In this document: positions 1 through 6,887 of the stretch, piece after piece | How the letters are laid out: every line of letters starts with the position of its first letter | Position numbering within the stretch: the first letter of the stretch is position 1 | Assembly: GCA_002508315.1 (NCBI GenBank) | Contig: DAHE01000047.1 | Coordinates: 1 to 14,316, forward strand | Length of the DNA: 14,316 nt | From: Thermocladium sp. UBA166 | GTDB taxonomy: Archaea; Thermoproteota; Thermoprotei; Thermoproteales; Thermocladiaceae | Direction: 5' to 3' | The notes under the pieces: generated by a model | Seen by the model: only the letters and a program-made list of their open reading frames with translations | Databases searched by the model: none | What the model was told of the DNA's origin: nothing | Position numbers and translations under genes: made by a program

Positions 1-2
1 CC

Positions 3-707
3 ATCCTCTTAATTCTCTTGGTAATTGCTGCCGCCTTGCTTGCATCAATAACAATGCTGCGGAGGGGGGCTCCCCGCAAGCCCGCCCCAGGATCAACTGT
101 TAATGATCAGCCCAGCCGATTGGATTTACCTATAGGAGCCGTGAGTGGTGGGGAGGCTTGTGAAGCGAAGGAGGTCGGCCGGGTTAAGCTTTTGCCTAAG
201 GAGGTCGTCAAGGGATTGGAGGGGTGGGGAGGCAGCGATGTCTTAAGCTTACCGATTCCCAGGGATTTGCCCCTAATTTGGGATTACCGGTACCCCCTGC
301 CGTTCTCGGTTAAGGTGAATCACTCGGTTGAATTAATGGGGGGAGCGCGAGCGAGTGGGGGGAGCCTTTACATGCCGGGTAGGGGTTGCTACGCGCTAGC
401 TGTGAGGGGCGGTGAATTGGAGGAGGTTTTCTTCATTAGGGCGACCACCTATGAGGAGGACGTGATTAACTTCGTGAGGATGAATATTGGAAACCACGAG
501 ATCGAGGACTCACGCACCTTAAGGGAGGTCATGGAGAGGCTCAAGGGCGATGGGGCGATAACGGGCGACCCCTCCATCGTAGTTAAGGCGTTTGAGGACG
601 TGAGGTACGGCAATAAGAGCTTGAGCAGGGAGGCGTATGAGGCGTTCTTAACCGCGTTGGGCAAGGCCTTTCGGGAGGCTAAGGTGATAGCGTGTGAAGG
701 CTCTTAA
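3..707 (+). CDS. DUF4129-like membrane-anchored protein of a MoxR operon (5' partial)
   Basis: The reading frame is open to the left edge, so the true start may lie outside the window; the first possible internal start is TTG at 18. Numbering from that TTG, residues 1-13 continue a hydrophobic stretch (preceded by Ile-Leu-Leu-Ile-Leu) that looks like the end of a transmembrane helix, followed by a basic stop-transfer segment. A beta-rich middle region (about 75-145) follows. The C-terminus (about 147-222) fits the DUF4129 pattern: a TLREVMERL helix, then a helix around AFEDVRYGNKSLS with the characteristic Arg-Tyr-Gly. DUF4129 proteins are commonly encoded with MoxR and DUF58 genes, which is what follows here. 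The stop overlaps the next gene by 14 bp, so the two are probably co-transcribed. The molecular function is unknown. The DUF4129 assignment comes from pattern and context; no profile search was run. Confidence 0.7.
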   Translation: MLLILLVIAAALLASITMLRRGAPRKPAPGSTVNDQPSRLDLPIGAVSGGEACEAKEVGRVKLLPKEVVKGLEGWGGSDVLSLPIPRDLPLIWDYRYPLPFSVKVNHSVELMGGARASGGSLYMPGRGCYALAVRGGELEEVFFIRATTYEEDVINFVRMNIGNHEIEDSRTLREVMERLKGDGAITGDPSIVVKAFEDVRYGNKSLSREAYEAFLTALGKAFREAKVIACEGS

Positions 708-1815
708 TCCCTGGAACGCGGCAATCTGCCTTGCTCTGTTGATTTTAATGGGGCTCCTCCTCGCGCTGCGCCTCCCCCTGGCTTCCTACATCGTTGGTTT
801 AGTCATAATCCCGCTGCTTGCCGTGAACACCATACTCCTTGCAAGCAGCATGGATTCGATACGCCGGAGAGCAGACGCGTACAAGCTGCTTAGGAACGTG
901 GCGGCGCCGTCCGTCTTCGCCTACCTGTTTTTCAGCTCGCTATCCATCATTCTAGGAAGCATGGTGAGCCATTTTGGGGATTATTCCCTCTATGTAAGTG
1001 ATTTAATGGGATCCATTACCCTGGGGTTGATTGGCTTGTTCTTCCGTAGGGCATCAAGGGAGGCGGGGCCTTTCCTCCATGAATCCCTGACCTATGCATC
1101 CCGCTTCTTTCTTTTCTCATCGCTGGGCTACCTCTTTAGGTTGATCTATGACCCAATTCTCTATCCCTTCCTAATGGCTTCCCTGGCCTACCTAGCGGTC
1201 TCCCCAATTCCAGTCCTGTCCAGGAGGCTCGGCTTCGATTACTCCAGCGTTAAGGCCAACGTTGCAACGATCGTCGCGGTGGGCTTCATCTTGGGCCTCT
1301 TTTACGCGTTGCTGATGATACCTAAACCCCCTCGGTATAATAGCTACATTCTAGTAGCCTTCCTGCTGGCGGCTGCCATCGCCGTATCATACGTTGGGTA
1401 CAGGTTGTACACCGGCGGGGTAACCACGGTGGAGAGGATGATGGAGGAGTTCTACGAGAAGCATAAACGCGGAATTGAAGTGTCGACCTCCCCCGAGTTC
1501 GCCAAGCTTGAGGCCGCCGTGAGGGAGTTCGTTGTGAATTCAAGGAAGGAGTTGCTGATCATATACTTAACGCGGGAGTTGACGAAGGACGGCCTAAGCT
1601 ACGGCGAGATACTCACTTACTTGAGGGATATCATTCAATACAACCCCCAAGTACCAGGTAGGGCCAGCAGGAAAGTCATTGAGGGCGAAGTAAGCAGTAG
1701 AATGGCTATGGTCTCGAGCATTTTAAGGAGGGCAATGTCCCATGAAACGCTTAATAATCCAGTAAAGGATTCAGTCCAGGATGAGGGGGGAGGGCAACGT
1801 GAGCGAGAGGATTAA
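694..1815 (+). CDS. Polytopic membrane protein of the MoxR operon, function unknown
   Basis: This is a 373-residue protein starting at GTG. I see seven or eight hydrophobic segments at roughly 9-27, 31-52, 72-91, 103-118, 137-152, 156-176, 188-209 and 217-237. A soluble, charged C-terminal region of about 130 residues (245-373) follows. It is mostly helical in appearance, with a segment reading LTKDGLSYGEILTYLRDII that resembles a small winged-helix or helical bundle, but I cannot name a family. The gene overlaps the DUF4129-like gene upstream by 14 bp and the MoxR gene downstream by 35 bp (17 bp if MoxR starts at 1799). Such overlaps indicate translational coupling. I infer that the cytoplasmic tail could be where MoxR acts, because the two genes are coupled and MoxR ATPases work with membrane or surface partners. 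No catalytic motif is evident. Confidence 0.75.
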   Translation: MKALNPWNAAICLALLILMGLLLALRLPLASYIVGLVIIPLLAVNTILLASSMDSIRRRADAYKLLRNVAAPSVFAYLFFSSLSIILGSMVSHFGDYSLYVSDLMGSITLGLIGLFFRRASREAGPFLHESLTYASRFFLFSSLGYLFRLIYDPILYPFLMASLAYLAVSPIPVLSRRLGFDYSSVKANVATIVAVGFILGLFYALLMIPKPPRYNSYILVAFLLAAAIAVSYVGYRLYTGGVTTVERMMEEFYEKHKRGIEVSTSPEFAKLEAAVREFVVNSRKELLIIYLTRELTKDGLSYGEILTYLRDIIQYNPQVPGRASRKVIEGEVSSRMAMVSSILRRAMSHETLNNPVKDSVQDEGGGQRERED

Positions 1816-2725
1816 CTCGGTCATTGATAAGATATCGGAGCTCTTCATGGGGGATCGGGAGGTCATGGTCAAGGTCCTGGCAGCTATACTGGCCGGCGGG
1901 CACGTTCTAATCGAGGACGTCCCGGGAATAGGCAAGACATTCCTGTCTAAAATACTGGCCAAAGTTCTAGGGCTAAAGTACAGCAGGATACAGTTCACCC
2001 CGGATCTTTTGCCCAGCGACATTCTGGGCACTAAGGTGTGGAGGCAGGACAAGGGCACCTTCGAAACGGTTTTAGGGCCCATCTTCGCCAACTTCGTGCT
2101 GGCGGACGAGATCAACAGGGCCTCCCCGAAGGTCCAGTCCGCGCTCCTGGAGGCGATGCAGGAGGGCCAGGTCACGATCGAGGGCGAGACTACGCAGTTG
2201 CCTAACCCCTTCATAGTTATCGCCACGCAAAACCCAATAGAGCTGGAGGGGACGTACCCACTGCCCGAGGCGCAGTTGGACAGGTTCTTGATCAGGGTAA
2301 GGCTGGGGTACCCCAGGGATGAAGTGGAGCTGCTCAAGAGGAGGATCTCGTGGAGGACAAACGACCCATCCCCCAAAGTCGAGGCGATGCTGTCGGACGC
2401 CGAGCTCCTGAGCATCAGGGATTCCGTGGACGACATCGCGGTGAGCGAGGACGTGATGAGGTACATAGTTAGCTTCAACGCGATAAGAAGGGACCGGAGG
2501 GTTTCAGCCGGGCCCAGCCCCAGGGCCTTATTGGCTTTGATGAGCATGGCGAGGGCGGTCGCGTTGATACGGGGCAGGGATTACGTGATCCCGGACGACG
2601 TGAAGATGGTGGCCGTGGAGGTATTGTCTCACAGGATTTTCCTGAAACCCGAAGCGGCGTTGGAGGGAGTAACGGGCGAGGACATAACCATGGAGTACTT
2701 GAGCAAGATACCCGTACCGAAGTGA
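1781..2725 (+). CDS. MoxR-family AAA+ ATPase
   Basis: This protein of 314 residues matches the usual MoxR length. Visible motifs are Walker A GIGKT (49-53, in the context EDVPGIGKTF), Walker B FVLADEINRA (105-114), sensor 1 ATQNPIE (148-154), the family signature TYPLPEAQLDRFL (158-170), and the C-terminal lid with GPSPRALLAL acting as the sensor 2 region. MoxR proteins are cytoplasmic ATP-driven chaperones that help assemble or activate partner complexes, often with DUF58 or von Willebrand A proteins. The start is uncertain. ATG at 1781 overlaps the previous gene by 35 bp. GTG at 1799 is preceded by a strong purine-rich GGGGGGAGGG stretch and would give a start nearer the conserved first helix. 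The DUF58 gene follows after 6 bp. All key ATPase residues are present, so the enzyme should be active. Confidence 0.95.
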   Translation: MRGEGNVSERINSVIDKISELFMGDREVMVKVLAAILAGGHVLIEDVPGIGKTFLSKILAKVLGLKYSRIQFTPDLLPSDILGTKVWRQDKGTFETVLGPIFANFVLADEINRASPKVQSALLEAMQEGQVTIEGETTQLPNPFIVIATQNPIELEGTYPLPEAQLDRFLIRVRLGYPRDEVELLKRRISWRTNDPSPKVEAMLSDAELLSIRDSVDDIAVSEDVMRYIVSFNAIRRDRRVSAGPSPRALLALMSMARAVALIRGRDYVIPDDVKMVAVEVLSHRIFLKPEAALEGVTGEDITMEYLSKIPVPK

Positions 2726-2731
2726 AAAGCG

Positions 2732-4027
2732 ATGAGGGAGATCATAAAGGCAATGGTAATTCTAGCAATGATCCCAGCATTCATGGCCCTCCTAGCCACC
2801 GTAACCGCCTCAAGGCCCTACATAATGCCCCTAATATTCTCCCTGTTGGTGATTTTCGCGGCGCTAAGCCTCAGCGAGAAGCCCCGCATTGCGCTCTCCC
2901 TGGAGTTTGATAAGGACATCGTTCATTTAGGCGAGGAGGTGAGTGTTAAGGTTGAGGTCTCCATCCATGAGGGCTACGGTTTAATCATGATTAGGGGACC
3001 GCCGATTCCGAGGACCGACATGGCGGAGGGCTTCGAGTTGGTTAAGGGCACTAACGTGCACGTAGTATTCAAGGGATTTAGGCAGGTCCATAGGGAGTAC
3101 GAGTACGTCCTCAGGGCGGTGAAGAGGGGGTCCTACCCCGTGGAGGGGGTGAGTTTCGTCTATTACCATCCTTTCGGCATCGTTGAGGACACGGAAGGAA
3201 GCGTTAAAGTAAGTGGCGTGATTAAAGTGCTGCCCAGGGTGAAGTTGATCTCGAGACTCCCCGCAAGAGTGAGGCCGAAGGAGGGGGTTCCGAGTTTTTC
3301 GCCATCAAGGTTGGGCTCGTACTCCACCGAGTTTTGGTCTGTGAGGGAGTACGTCGTTGGCTACCCTTACAAGTTCATAAATTGGAAGGCAACTGCACGG
3401 AATGCCGGGGGTAATTTAATGGTCAATGAATACGAGAGGGAGGGGGTCAGGACCATAGCCCTGCTAATGGATGGGAGCCTGTGGATGAGGTATGGATCCG
3501 ATGTAGAGAACCCCCTGGAGTACGGGATATCCCTGGTACTATCCCTAAGCAGGGTTTTCCTAAGGTATGGATACAGCGTTGGCTTATGGGTTTTCCCGAA
3601 GGGAGCTAAGGTCCCGCCCAGCCCTGATAGCGACCAGTACTACAGGTTGTTGAGGGCCCTCGTCGAGTTCAGGGGATTCTCGGAGATCTTAACCCTGGAT
3701 GAAGCGGCGATTCGCCGCATTGCCGGTTTAAAGGCCATTGCATTGATCGTGACCAACGTGACGGCGGGTAACGTGGGAGAGATAAGTAGGATCAGCGAGG
3801 AGCTGCGTTCCAGGGCGTTAATAGTGGATATAATCCCCGACACCATACTGATGAAGAACATCGTGGGCGACCCTCCGTGCGGCAAATGGTTCGTCAGGGA
3901 CAGGGTTGAGGGGGTGTACGGGAGACTGCCTGCCTCCGTGAAGGTGATTACATGGGACCCCGCGTGCGAGGGGGTGGGCTCCGTGGTTGCTAAGATACAC
4001 AGGCACATGATGGTGTGGGATCAATGA
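2732..4027 (+). CDS. DUF58 family protein (von Willebrand A-like), MoxR partner
   Basis: The 431-residue protein has two hydrophobic segments near the N-terminus (about 7-26 and 30-47), a beta-rich domain (about 52-175) and then the DUF58 core. The diagnostic DUF58 motif is at 205-223, REYVVGYPYKFINWKATAR, followed by NLMVNEYEREGVR. The segment after it, TIALLMDGS (241-249), corresponds to the first strand of a von Willebrand A fold. There the metal-site pattern is incomplete: Asp247 and Ser249 are present, but Trp251 stands where a second Ser is expected. DUF58 proteins usually sit beside MoxR and are taken to be its membrane-bound partner or substrate adaptor. The ATG at 2732 has a weak ribosome site. 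ATG at 2753, seven codons later, has AAAGG just upstream and is an alternative. The stop overlaps the next gene's ATG in an ATGA arrangement. Confidence 0.93.
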   Translation: MREIIKAMVILAMIPAFMALLATVTASRPYIMPLIFSLLVIFAALSLSEKPRIALSLEFDKDIVHLGEEVSVKVEVSIHEGYGLIMIRGPPIPRTDMAEGFELVKGTNVHVVFKGFRQVHREYEYVLRAVKRGSYPVEGVSFVYYHPFGIVEDTEGSVKVSGVIKVLPRVKLISRLPARVRPKEGVPSFSPSRLGSYSTEFWSVREYVVGYPYKFINWKATARNAGGNLMVNEYEREGVRTIALLMDGSLWMRYGSDVENPLEYGISLVLSLSRVFLRYGYSVGLWVFPKGAKVPPSPDSDQYYRLLRALVEFRGFSEILTLDEAAIRRIAGLKAIALIVTNVTAGNVGEISRISEELRSRALIVDIIPDTILMKNIVGDPPCGKWFVRDRVEGVYGRLPASVKVITWDPACEGVGSVVAKIHRHMMVWDQ

Positions 4028-4617
4028 TGAGGCTGGCGCTCATCTCGGTATCCGTAATATTCCCGCTGCTGCCCTTCATAGCATTGCTCGCCCAGGGCAG
4101 TGAAGCGATCGGTTTAGCCGGCATTGCCCTGGTAGGCCTCGTGGAGGCCCTCAGCGCGGCGAGGAGGGGGGAAAACCTTAATCACGCATCCTGGTCGTCC
4201 TTGATACTGGTCATGCTCATATCCTTGCTTTCCCAAGGATATATCCCATACCTTCTCCACGTGGCCCTAACCAGCGTCCAGAACATCGCCGTGTTCGACG
4301 CATCCATGCTTTTCCCCCAGTACTCCCTGGTAGTATCTTACATTTACAAGTCCTACAGCAGGTATGCCAGGGAGTTAAGCATTAAGGGTTTTGAGGAGGG
4401 GGAGGTGAGCGCGGAATTGAACTCCCTCGCCGGCTCCCTTTTGATAATACTGAGCTCAGCCGCTGCGGCCTCAATTGCCTTGTACTGCGCCATAACGTCT
4501 TTCAGATTATTTGGCGTAGACCCATTCACGGCATTAATCACGGCCTCAGCGTTTTTCATCCTCACCGCCAGGTACATTATCAACAGAATTAAGGGCTCCC
4601 ACAATGTACAATTTTAA
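4024..4617 (+). CDS. Small polytopic membrane protein, last gene of the MoxR operon
   Basis: About 198 residues, largely hydrophobic, with likely membrane segments near the N-terminus (two, the first 25 and the next 18 residues), in the middle (about 57-78 and 98-107) and toward the C-terminus (about 135-158 and 165-185). It ends in a short basic tail. I do not recognise a family. ATG at 4024 overlaps the DUF58 stop as ATGA, which favours translational coupling. ATG at 4027 and GTG at 4015 are other in-frame choices. Its place at the end of the MoxR/DUF58 operon suggests a membrane component of the same complex, but no function can be read from the sequence. The gene ends at a TAA, and the structured non-coding region starts directly after it. 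Confidence 0.75.
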   Translation: MMRLALISVSVIFPLLPFIALLAQGSEAIGLAGIALVGLVEALSAARRGENLNHASWSSLILVMLISLLSQGYIPYLLHVALTSVQNIAVFDASMLFPQYSLVVSYIYKSYSRYARELSIKGFEEGEVSAELNSLAGSLLIILSSAAAASIALYCAITSFRLFGVDPFTALITASAFFILTARYIINRIKGSHNVQF

Positions 4618-4640
4618 AACTAATACGCTGAAAAACAGTA

Positions 4641-4659
4641 GGATCCCCTGAGGGGGTCC
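4641..4659. other. GC-rich hairpin, 8-bp stem
   Basis: GGATCCCC (4641-4648) pairs with GGGGGTCC (4652-4659) through eight pairs including one G-T, with a three-base TGA loop. An overlapping alternative is the tight palindrome GGGGGTCCCCC (4652-4662). It lies 24 bp after the last gene of the MoxR operon. It could act as an RNA 3' end structure or be part of a mobile element end. There is no T-run after it, so a classical terminator call is not supported. Confidence 0.5.
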
Positions 4660-4674
4660 CCCAGAGGCTCCGGG

Positions 4675-4702
4675 CGCTGCATCTCCCCCCCCCCACGCAG
4701 CG
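4675..4702. other. Hairpin with a C10 tract in its loop
   Basis: CGCTGC (4675-4680) pairs with GCAGCG (4697-4702), leaving a 16-base loop that contains ten consecutive C residues (4685-4694). This is the longest homopolymer I noticed in the window. The function is unknown. Its position only 15 bp after the first hairpin suggests that the two form one structured unit. Confidence 0.45.
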
Positions 4703-4882
4703 AGCGCTACTCGGTTATGCGCAATGATGCGTGAGAGCAGCTTCTTCACGCTTCCGACGATAATTCCCGCACTCATCTGAAATGTTTAATGCCTCTTAAA
4801 TCGCTGCGCGGTCTATGATTAAAAGGACATGATGTAATGCCCACGGTAACGTTTAACCTCCTTATATAAAACGAAAGACGAG

Positions 4883-4910
4883 CCGCGCCCTTTAGGGCGG
4901 GGAGGGGGTC
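4883..4910. mobile_element. Possible solo IS200/IS605-type end (terminal hairpin remnant)
   Basis: CCGCGCCC (4883-4890) pairs with GGGCGGGG (4895-4902) around a TTTA loop, with one G-G mismatch at 4885/4900, and is followed by AGGGGGTC. From general knowledge, IS200/IS605 elements and their TnpB-associated RNAs in archaea often end in a hairpin of the form CCCCGCCC-TTTA-GGGCGGGG followed by a GGAGG-like stretch. No tnpA or tnpB gene is in the window, so this would be a remnant or a small non-autonomous derivative. The mismatch suggests decay. The call rests on resemblance to a recalled consensus. Confidence 0.4.
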
Positions 4911-4943
4911 GGAAAGTCTAACTAAAAGAATATTCGACTCGAT

Positions 4944-5489
4944 CTAGAGCGCCATGCACATGATCAGAGCATCTTCATAACCTTCTCTAAAAGAACCCAT
5001 CTTTGGCACGAATCCTGTCTGTACGAAACCAAGCTTTTTGTAAATATGAATAGCAGGCGCATTGCCAGCATAAACCTCCAGCTTTATCAGCTTGTAACCT
5101 TGAGACCGTGCCAACTCGATCAGGAGCCTTATTAGTTCCTGCCCAAGACCTAAGTTCCTGAATTCTTTGAGCACTCCTATACCCAAAGTTCCAACATGTG
5201 AAGCCCTGCCAGAGCCTCTCCTTATCTCAGCGTGCGCCACTATTTTATTGCCAGCTATTGCCACTAACGCTATGAGCCGTCCCTCCAAGATCTTCTGTAC
5301 CTCATCTGCAACATATCTGATTTCTGAAGCGTAAGTTTGCCTTTCGTTTGTCAGTATTGGGGCATCCTCGTCGACTAGCTCGTTTATATAGTTCATGAGC
5401 CCCTCAGCGTCCCCAAGATCAGGTACCCTAATTATAACATCCCTCCCGTCTTTAGCCTTGTAAACCTCTATTACCTGTTTTGGTTGCAC
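4944..5489 (-). CDS. GNAT-family N-acetyltransferase
   Basis: A 181-residue GCN5-related acetyltransferase that would transfer an acetyl group from acetyl-CoA to an amine. The substrate cannot be told. The acetyl-CoA binding motif is RNLGLGQ (111-117) after strand TLGIGVLKEF, and the following helix and strand lead to LEVYAGNAPAIHIYKKLGF (137-155), the typical motif B with Asn143 and Tyr150. The length is usual for single-domain GNAT enzymes. It starts at GTG (5489), with a TATA box centred about 25 bp upstream, so the mRNA is probably leaderless. It stands alone: it is convergent with the MoxR operon, and the methylthiotransferase gene upstream ends 75 bp away. GC content is visibly lower than in the neighbours (about 42% in 5041-5100), which could reflect transfer. 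RimI, a ribosomal-protein or N-terminal acetylase, is one possible relative. Confidence 0.92.
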   Translation of the reverse strand: MQPKQVIEVYKAKDGRDVIIRVPDLGDAEGLMNYINELVDEDAPILTNERQTYASEIRYVADEVQKILEGRLIALVAIAGNKIVAHAEIRRGSGRASHVGTLGIGVLKEFRNLGLGQELIRLLIELARSQGYKLIKLEVYAGNAPAIHIYKKLGFVQTGFVPKMGSFREGYEDALIMCMAL

Positions 5490-5505
5490 AATTCCTAAAA
5501 ATAAA

Positions 5506-5520
5506 CAGCTATATAAAGTA
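5506..5520 (-). promoter_or_regulatory. TATA box for the GNAT gene
   Basis: On the minus strand the sequence reads TACTTTATATAGCT. Its TATA core is centred about 25 bp upstream of the GTG at 5489, the standard archaeal distance from TATA box to transcription start. The transcript would begin at or next to the start codon. Confidence 0.7.
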
Positions 5521-5564
5521 CTTGTGATAGCTGAGAAGGGGGCGACGTTGACGCATCGGAGTGC

Positions 5565-6836
5565 TCACTCGATCACTCGGCCGGTCAAGTGTATCGGCGT
5601 CGCGCCGTCCACGCGTACCGTCACGAAGGCGGAGGGGATTGCCTCCCCCACTATCACGGGCCTGTAATTGCCTATCCTCACCATGAATCCCCGCCCCCTA
5701 TAGCCCGGCTGGCTCACGACCCCATTGAAGATCCCCCCCACGAACTTCAAGTTGCGGGACAGCGAGACCCTGAGCGACTCCTCTGACAACAACTTGCTCC
5801 TGGCCTTCTTCACCGGATCCGGGACCTGCCTCATTGACGCCGCCTCCGTGCCGGGCCGCGGGCTGAACCTGGCCACGTGGACCTTATCTATGCCCAGCTC
5901 CCCCACCAGCTTTAGGGATTCCTGGAAGTCCTCCTCCCCCTCCCCTGGGTGGCCCACTATTATGTCGGTGGCCACTGTGGAGTCTGGGAACGCGCTCCTT
6001 ATTTTGATGACCTCCTCCCTGAAGAGGGAGGCGTCGTACTTCCTCCTCATTATCCTCAACACCCTATCGCTCCCGCTCTGGACGGGGACGTGGAAGAAGC
6101 GGTACACCCTCCAGTCGCCCCTCACGACGTCTATCAGCCTGTCCAGCAAGCCGCTCAGCTCGAGGGGCTCCATCATACCCATCCTCACGAAGAAGCGGCC
6201 CTCTATCTTGAGGATCGCCTCCAACAGATCCACCAAGTCGTAACCCTTATCCCTCCCGTACGCGCTCGTCTCCTGGCCCGTCAAGTATATCTCCCTGGCG
6301 CCCCTCTGCACGGCCCTCCTCACGTTCTCCACGACGTCCCTCAACTCATAACTCCGCACCAGGCCCCCGCCTCCCCGAGCCAGCCTCGTGGCGCAGAACG
6401 CGCAGTTCCCCATGCACCCAACCTGTATTGGAACAACGTGAACATGCCCCCTCGCCCCGAGGAACTCCGGGAGGTACTTCATGGGCCTCTCCCCGGCGGG
6501 GGGGCTCCCCGCTATTGCCCGCTCGAACTCCTCAACTGAGCGGAGATCAATCAACTCCACCCCAGGCGCGGCCTGCCTCAACCTGTCCGGCCTCACCCTC
6601 ACCAGGCACCCGGAGACCACTATCCTCCTCTCACCGCCGTCGCTCCGCGCCCTCTTCAGGAACCTCACCGCGCTCTCCTCAGCCTCCTGCCTCACCGCGC
6701 ACGTGTTGAGCACCACGAGGTCCGCCTGGCCGGGGTCCCCCACCCTCTCGTGCCCAGCCGCCTCCAGCCTCTGCGCGATCAACTCGCTGTCCGCCTTGTT
6801 TAGCCAGCAGCCCAGCGTCTCCACGTAGAACTTCAC
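5565..6836 (-). CDS. tRNA (N6-threonylcarbamoyladenosine-37) methylthiotransferase, CDKAL1/MtaB type
   Basis: A 423-residue radical-SAM enzyme that adds a methylthio group to t6A at position 37 of tRNAs. The three-domain methylthiotransferase layout is clear. The N-terminal UPF0004 domain has three cysteines for one iron-sulfur cluster (Cys10 in TLGCWLNKADSE, Cys46 in NTCAV, Cys77 in SGCL). The radical-SAM domain has CMGNCAFC (Cys141, Cys145, Cys148) for the second cluster. A C-terminal TRAM-like RNA-binding region lies at about 365-423. Other family signatures are EIYLTGQETSAYG and FHVPVQSGSDRVLRIMRRKY. The archaeal/eukaryotic CDKAL1 branch is the likely one; RimO or MiaB identity is unlikely in archaea. 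It starts at GTG (6836), with a TATA box centred 26 bp upstream that may be shared with the divergent nuclease gene. GC is high (about 70% in 6361-6420). Confidence 0.93.
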   Translation of the reverse strand: MKFYVETLGCWLNKADSELIAQRLEAAGHERVGDPGQADLVVLNTCAVRQEAEESAVRFLKRARSDGGERRIVVSGCLVRVRPDRLRQAAPGVELIDLRSVEEFERAIAGSPPAGERPMKYLPEFLGARGHVHVVPIQVGCMGNCAFCATRLARGGGGLVRSYELRDVVENVRRAVQRGAREIYLTGQETSAYGRDKGYDLVDLLEAILKIEGRFFVRMGMMEPLELSGLLDRLIDVVRGDWRVYRFFHVPVQSGSDRVLRIMRRKYDASLFREEVIKIRSAFPDSTVATDIIVGHPGEGEEDFQESLKLVGELGIDKVHVARFSPRPGTEAASMRQVPDPVKKARSKLLSEESLRVSLSRNLKFVGGIFNGVVSQPGYRGRGFMVRIGNYRPVIVGEAIPSAFVTVRVDGATPIHLTGRVIE

Positions 6837-6855
6837 GGAACTGGCCGTGGCAGCA

Positions 6856-6868
6856 GTGTTTAAAATCC
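6856..6868. promoter_or_regulatory. Shared bidirectional TATA box
   Basis: The palindromic core TTTAAA (6859-6864, within GTTTAAAATCC) is centred at 6861.5 in the 51-bp gap between divergent genes. It is 26 bp from the ATG at 6888 and 26 bp from the GTG at 6836. No second AT-rich box exists in the gap. One TATA box could therefore serve both leaderless genes. Confidence 0.65.
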
Positions 6869-6887
6869 TTGGTTCACCTATTCACCA

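Larger units (their letters stand above)
4618..4943. other. Non-coding region of about 325 bp between convergent genes, rich in hairpins
   Basis: I see no convincing coding region here; an open frame on the minus strand (4546-4776) crosses the preceding gene and has no family features. The stretch holds two GC-rich hairpins (4641-4659 and 4675-4702), a TATA-like palindrome TTATATAA at 4862-4869, and an IS200/IS605-like terminal hairpin (4883-4902). Both flanking genes end into this region, so promoters for neighbours are not expected here. This makes the TATA-like element and stems more likely to belong to an RNA or to a decayed mobile element. Confidence 0.6.

Noticed and set aside
1771..2547. 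Long open frame of 258 codons opposite the MoxR gene
   Set aside because: It is an antisense shadow of a clear MoxR gene, rich in Ser/Leu as expected from the complement, with no motif.
4546..4776. Open frame of 76 codons on the minus strand
   Set aside because: It crosses the hairpins and the C10 run and overlaps the end of a real gene. Its composition is low-complexity Gly/Pro/Ala and there is no promoter at its start.
4721..4782. Possible C/D box guide RNA: ATGATG near 4724 and CTGA at 4777-4780
   Set aside because: The C box lacks its final A, no D' box is visible, and the internal C'-like CGACGAT is poor. The spacing alone is not enough.
5725..6828. Several plus-strand open frames opposite the methylthiotransferase gene
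   Set aside because: High GC lowers the number of stop codons. The proteins are Pro/Ser/His-rich without family features, while the minus-strand gene has all its motifs.
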